A DNA stretch of 64,000 nucleotides from Anseongella ginsenosidimutans (GTDB lineage: Bacteria; Bacteroidota; Bacteroidia; Sphingobacteriales; Sphingobacteriaceae), in assembly GCA_029268045.1 (NCBI GenBank), contig JAJUHF010000003.1:1-64000 (forward strand). Reading direction: 5' to 3'. Shown piece by piece: positions 62,570 to 64,000 of this stretch (position 1 is its first letter; the number at the start of each line of letters is the position of its first letter). Below the pieces are notes generated by a model, which was given only the letters and a program-made list of their open reading frames with translations, made no database searches and was not told where the DNA came from. A program made the translations under genes and the position numbers.

Positions 62570-62600
62570 AGCGTTACCAAAAATAAGCAATTATTAACGA

Positions 62601-63377
62601 ATGGCAATTATCACCCTTACTACCGATTTGGGGCACAGAGACTTTTATCAAAGTGCGGTCAAGGGGGCCATTTTATCTCATTTGCCGGATGTAAAGATAG
62701 TGGACATTTCCCATCAGATTTCTCCTTTTGATGTGGCCCAGGCAGCATATGTCGCGCGGAATGCGTACCGGTTTTTCCCGCCGGGAACCATCCATATCCT
62801 GGGAGTGGACGCCCACTATCAGACCCAGCCAAGGTATCTGGCGCTTTTTCATGAGGATCAGTTTTTCGTGGGGCCCGACAACGGTATTTTTTCACTTTTG
62901 TTCGAAAACATCCCGCAGACCGTTGTCGAGATAGCGCTACAGAATGATCCCGCTTTCGTGCATTTTCCGCTGGTCGACGTGCTGGTGAAGGCAGCCGTGC
63001 ACCTGGCCGCAGGCGAACCACTGCAAAAGCTTGGACCGGCCGTGGAACATATTAATCAACGCGGTTTTCTGCAACCGGTACACGAACCGGACCTGATCCG
63101 CGGAAGCGTGATCCATATCGATTCATTCCAGAATGTGGTGACCAACGTCACCAAAACCCTTTTCAAGGAAATCGGGAAAAACCGGCCGTTCGAGCTGTTC
63201 TTCAGCCGGAACGAATCCATCACGAACATCAGCCGCTATTACAACGACGTGCCCGAGGGGGAAAAGCTTTGTCTGTTCGGCATCAGCGGCTACCTCGAAA
63301 TCGCGATCAACAAAGGGAATGCTTCGGGCCTGCTTGGCCTGAACCTGGGCGATATCGTAATCATCCAGTTTGACTGA
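62601..63377 (+). CDS. SAM hydrolase/SAM-dependent hydroxide adenosyltransferase (DUF62)
   Basis: IITLTTDLGHRDFYQSAVKGAILSHLPDVKIVDISHQISPFDVAQAAY; GPDNGIFSLL; IHIDSFQNVVTNV. Confidence 0.95.
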   Translation: MAIITLTTDLGHRDFYQSAVKGAILSHLPDVKIVDISHQISPFDVAQAAYVARNAYRFFPPGTIHILGVDAHYQTQPRYLALFHEDQFFVGPDNGIFSLLFENIPQTVVEIALQNDPAFVHFPLVDVLVKAAVHLAAGEPLQKLGPAVEHINQRGFLQPVHEPDLIRGSVIHIDSFQNVVTNVTKTLFKEIGKNRPFELFFSRNESITNISRYYNDVPEGEKLCLFGISGYLEIAINKGNASGLLGLNLGDIVIIQFD

Positions 63378-63424
63378 GTCGGGAATGGCAGCATTTTTGC
63401 AACCGGTAATACTTTCGGACAATC

Positions 63425-64000
63425 ATGAAGAAAACTGGCCTACGGCGCTTGCTGGGTTTGCTATTGTACGGATGTCTTACCGTTGTCATCTATTTTGCCG
63501 CGTTGGAAATAAACTTTTTGGGATTGTTCGGAAACTCCCCGGGTTTTGATGAACTAAAACACCCTTCGCTGGCAACTTCCTCCGAATTATATACCTCTGA
63601 CGGGGTCCTGATCGGGAAATATTACGAGGAAAACCGCTCCCCGGTCCAATTTGCCGATCTTTCCCCGGTTCTGGTGGAGGCGCTTCTGGCTACCGAAGAC
63701 ATCCGCTTCTTCCGCCACGCCGGGATCGACCTCAAATCCATTCTGTCCAGCGCCTGGGCCACGATTAAAGGTGACCCACGTGGGGCAAGCACAATTACTC
63801 AGCAGCTGGCCAAAAACCTGTACAAAACGCGCCGGGTAAAAACCCAGGGTATTGTCCGGCACATACCCCTGGTTGGTACGTTGGTTCTCAAGACCAAGGA
63901 GTGGCTGACGGCTGTGAAACTCGAAATGATTTACTCCAAACAGGAAATCCTGGCGCTTTACCTGAACACGGTCAGTTTCGGTAACAATGCCTACGGGATC
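63425..64000 (+). CDS. Class A penicillin-binding protein (PBP1A-like), 3' truncated by window edge
   Basis: N-terminal TM; ATEDIRFFRHAGIDLKSILSSAW; GASTITQQLAKNLYKTRR; KLEMIYSKQEILALYLNTVSFGNNAYGI. Confidence 0.95.
   Translation, partial: MKKTGLRRLLGLLLYGCLTVVIYFAALEINFLGLFGNSPGFDELKHPSLATSSELYTSDGVLIGKYYEENRSPVQFADLSPVLVEALLATEDIRFFRHAGIDLKSILSSAWATIKGDPRGASTITQQLAKNLYKTRRVKTQGIVRHIPLVGTLVLKTKEWLTAVKLEMIYSKQEILALYLNTVSFGNNAYGI

Noticed and set aside
1-64000. tRNA/rRNA genes, CRISPR arrays, IS elements, phage or defence genes
   Set aside because: Read-through found no tRNA-like T-arm/acceptor patterns, regularly spaced repeats, transposases or integrases; nothing supportable.

Overview
This 64 kb window looks like ordinary chromosomal DNA from a member of the Bacteroidota. 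The grounds are LptF/G-type permease, GlnN-type (type III) glutamine synthetase, SufBCDSE, and many TAnnTTTG-like -7 promoter boxes; the exact genus cannot be determined by eye. About 49 protein-coding genes are supported, with both edge genes truncated: smc at the left and a class A PBP at the right. Recognisable blocks are lolD-SDR, recR, pbpC plus an alpha-2-macroglobulin lipoprotein, topA, guaB, amt, dprA, rsmG, tgt-LptF/G permease, leuACD, sufBCDSE-DUF59, purL, glnN, purM, and the operon phoH-purC-STAS-rnz. I saw no tRNA, rRNA, CRISPR array, transposase, phage or defence island. The most interesting signals are non-coding: (1) a three-way-junction-like RNA leader just upstream of sufB; (2) a structured, terminator-ended orphan RNA candidate between an XRE regulator and glnN, with mutually exclusive pairing options; (3) an 11-bp perfect dyad abutting the guaB start codon; (4) a GCAAAT-N6-ATTTGC dyad at both purM and the phoH-purC promoter region, with a related half-site at purL, suggesting an undescribed purine operator; (5) several apparently leaderless promoters. 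Protein-level curiosities include a secreted M14-like HxxE/NR hydrolase candidate and unknown conserved genes downstream of topA and lptF/G. All calls come from reading the sequence and the supplied ORFs; no database search was run.
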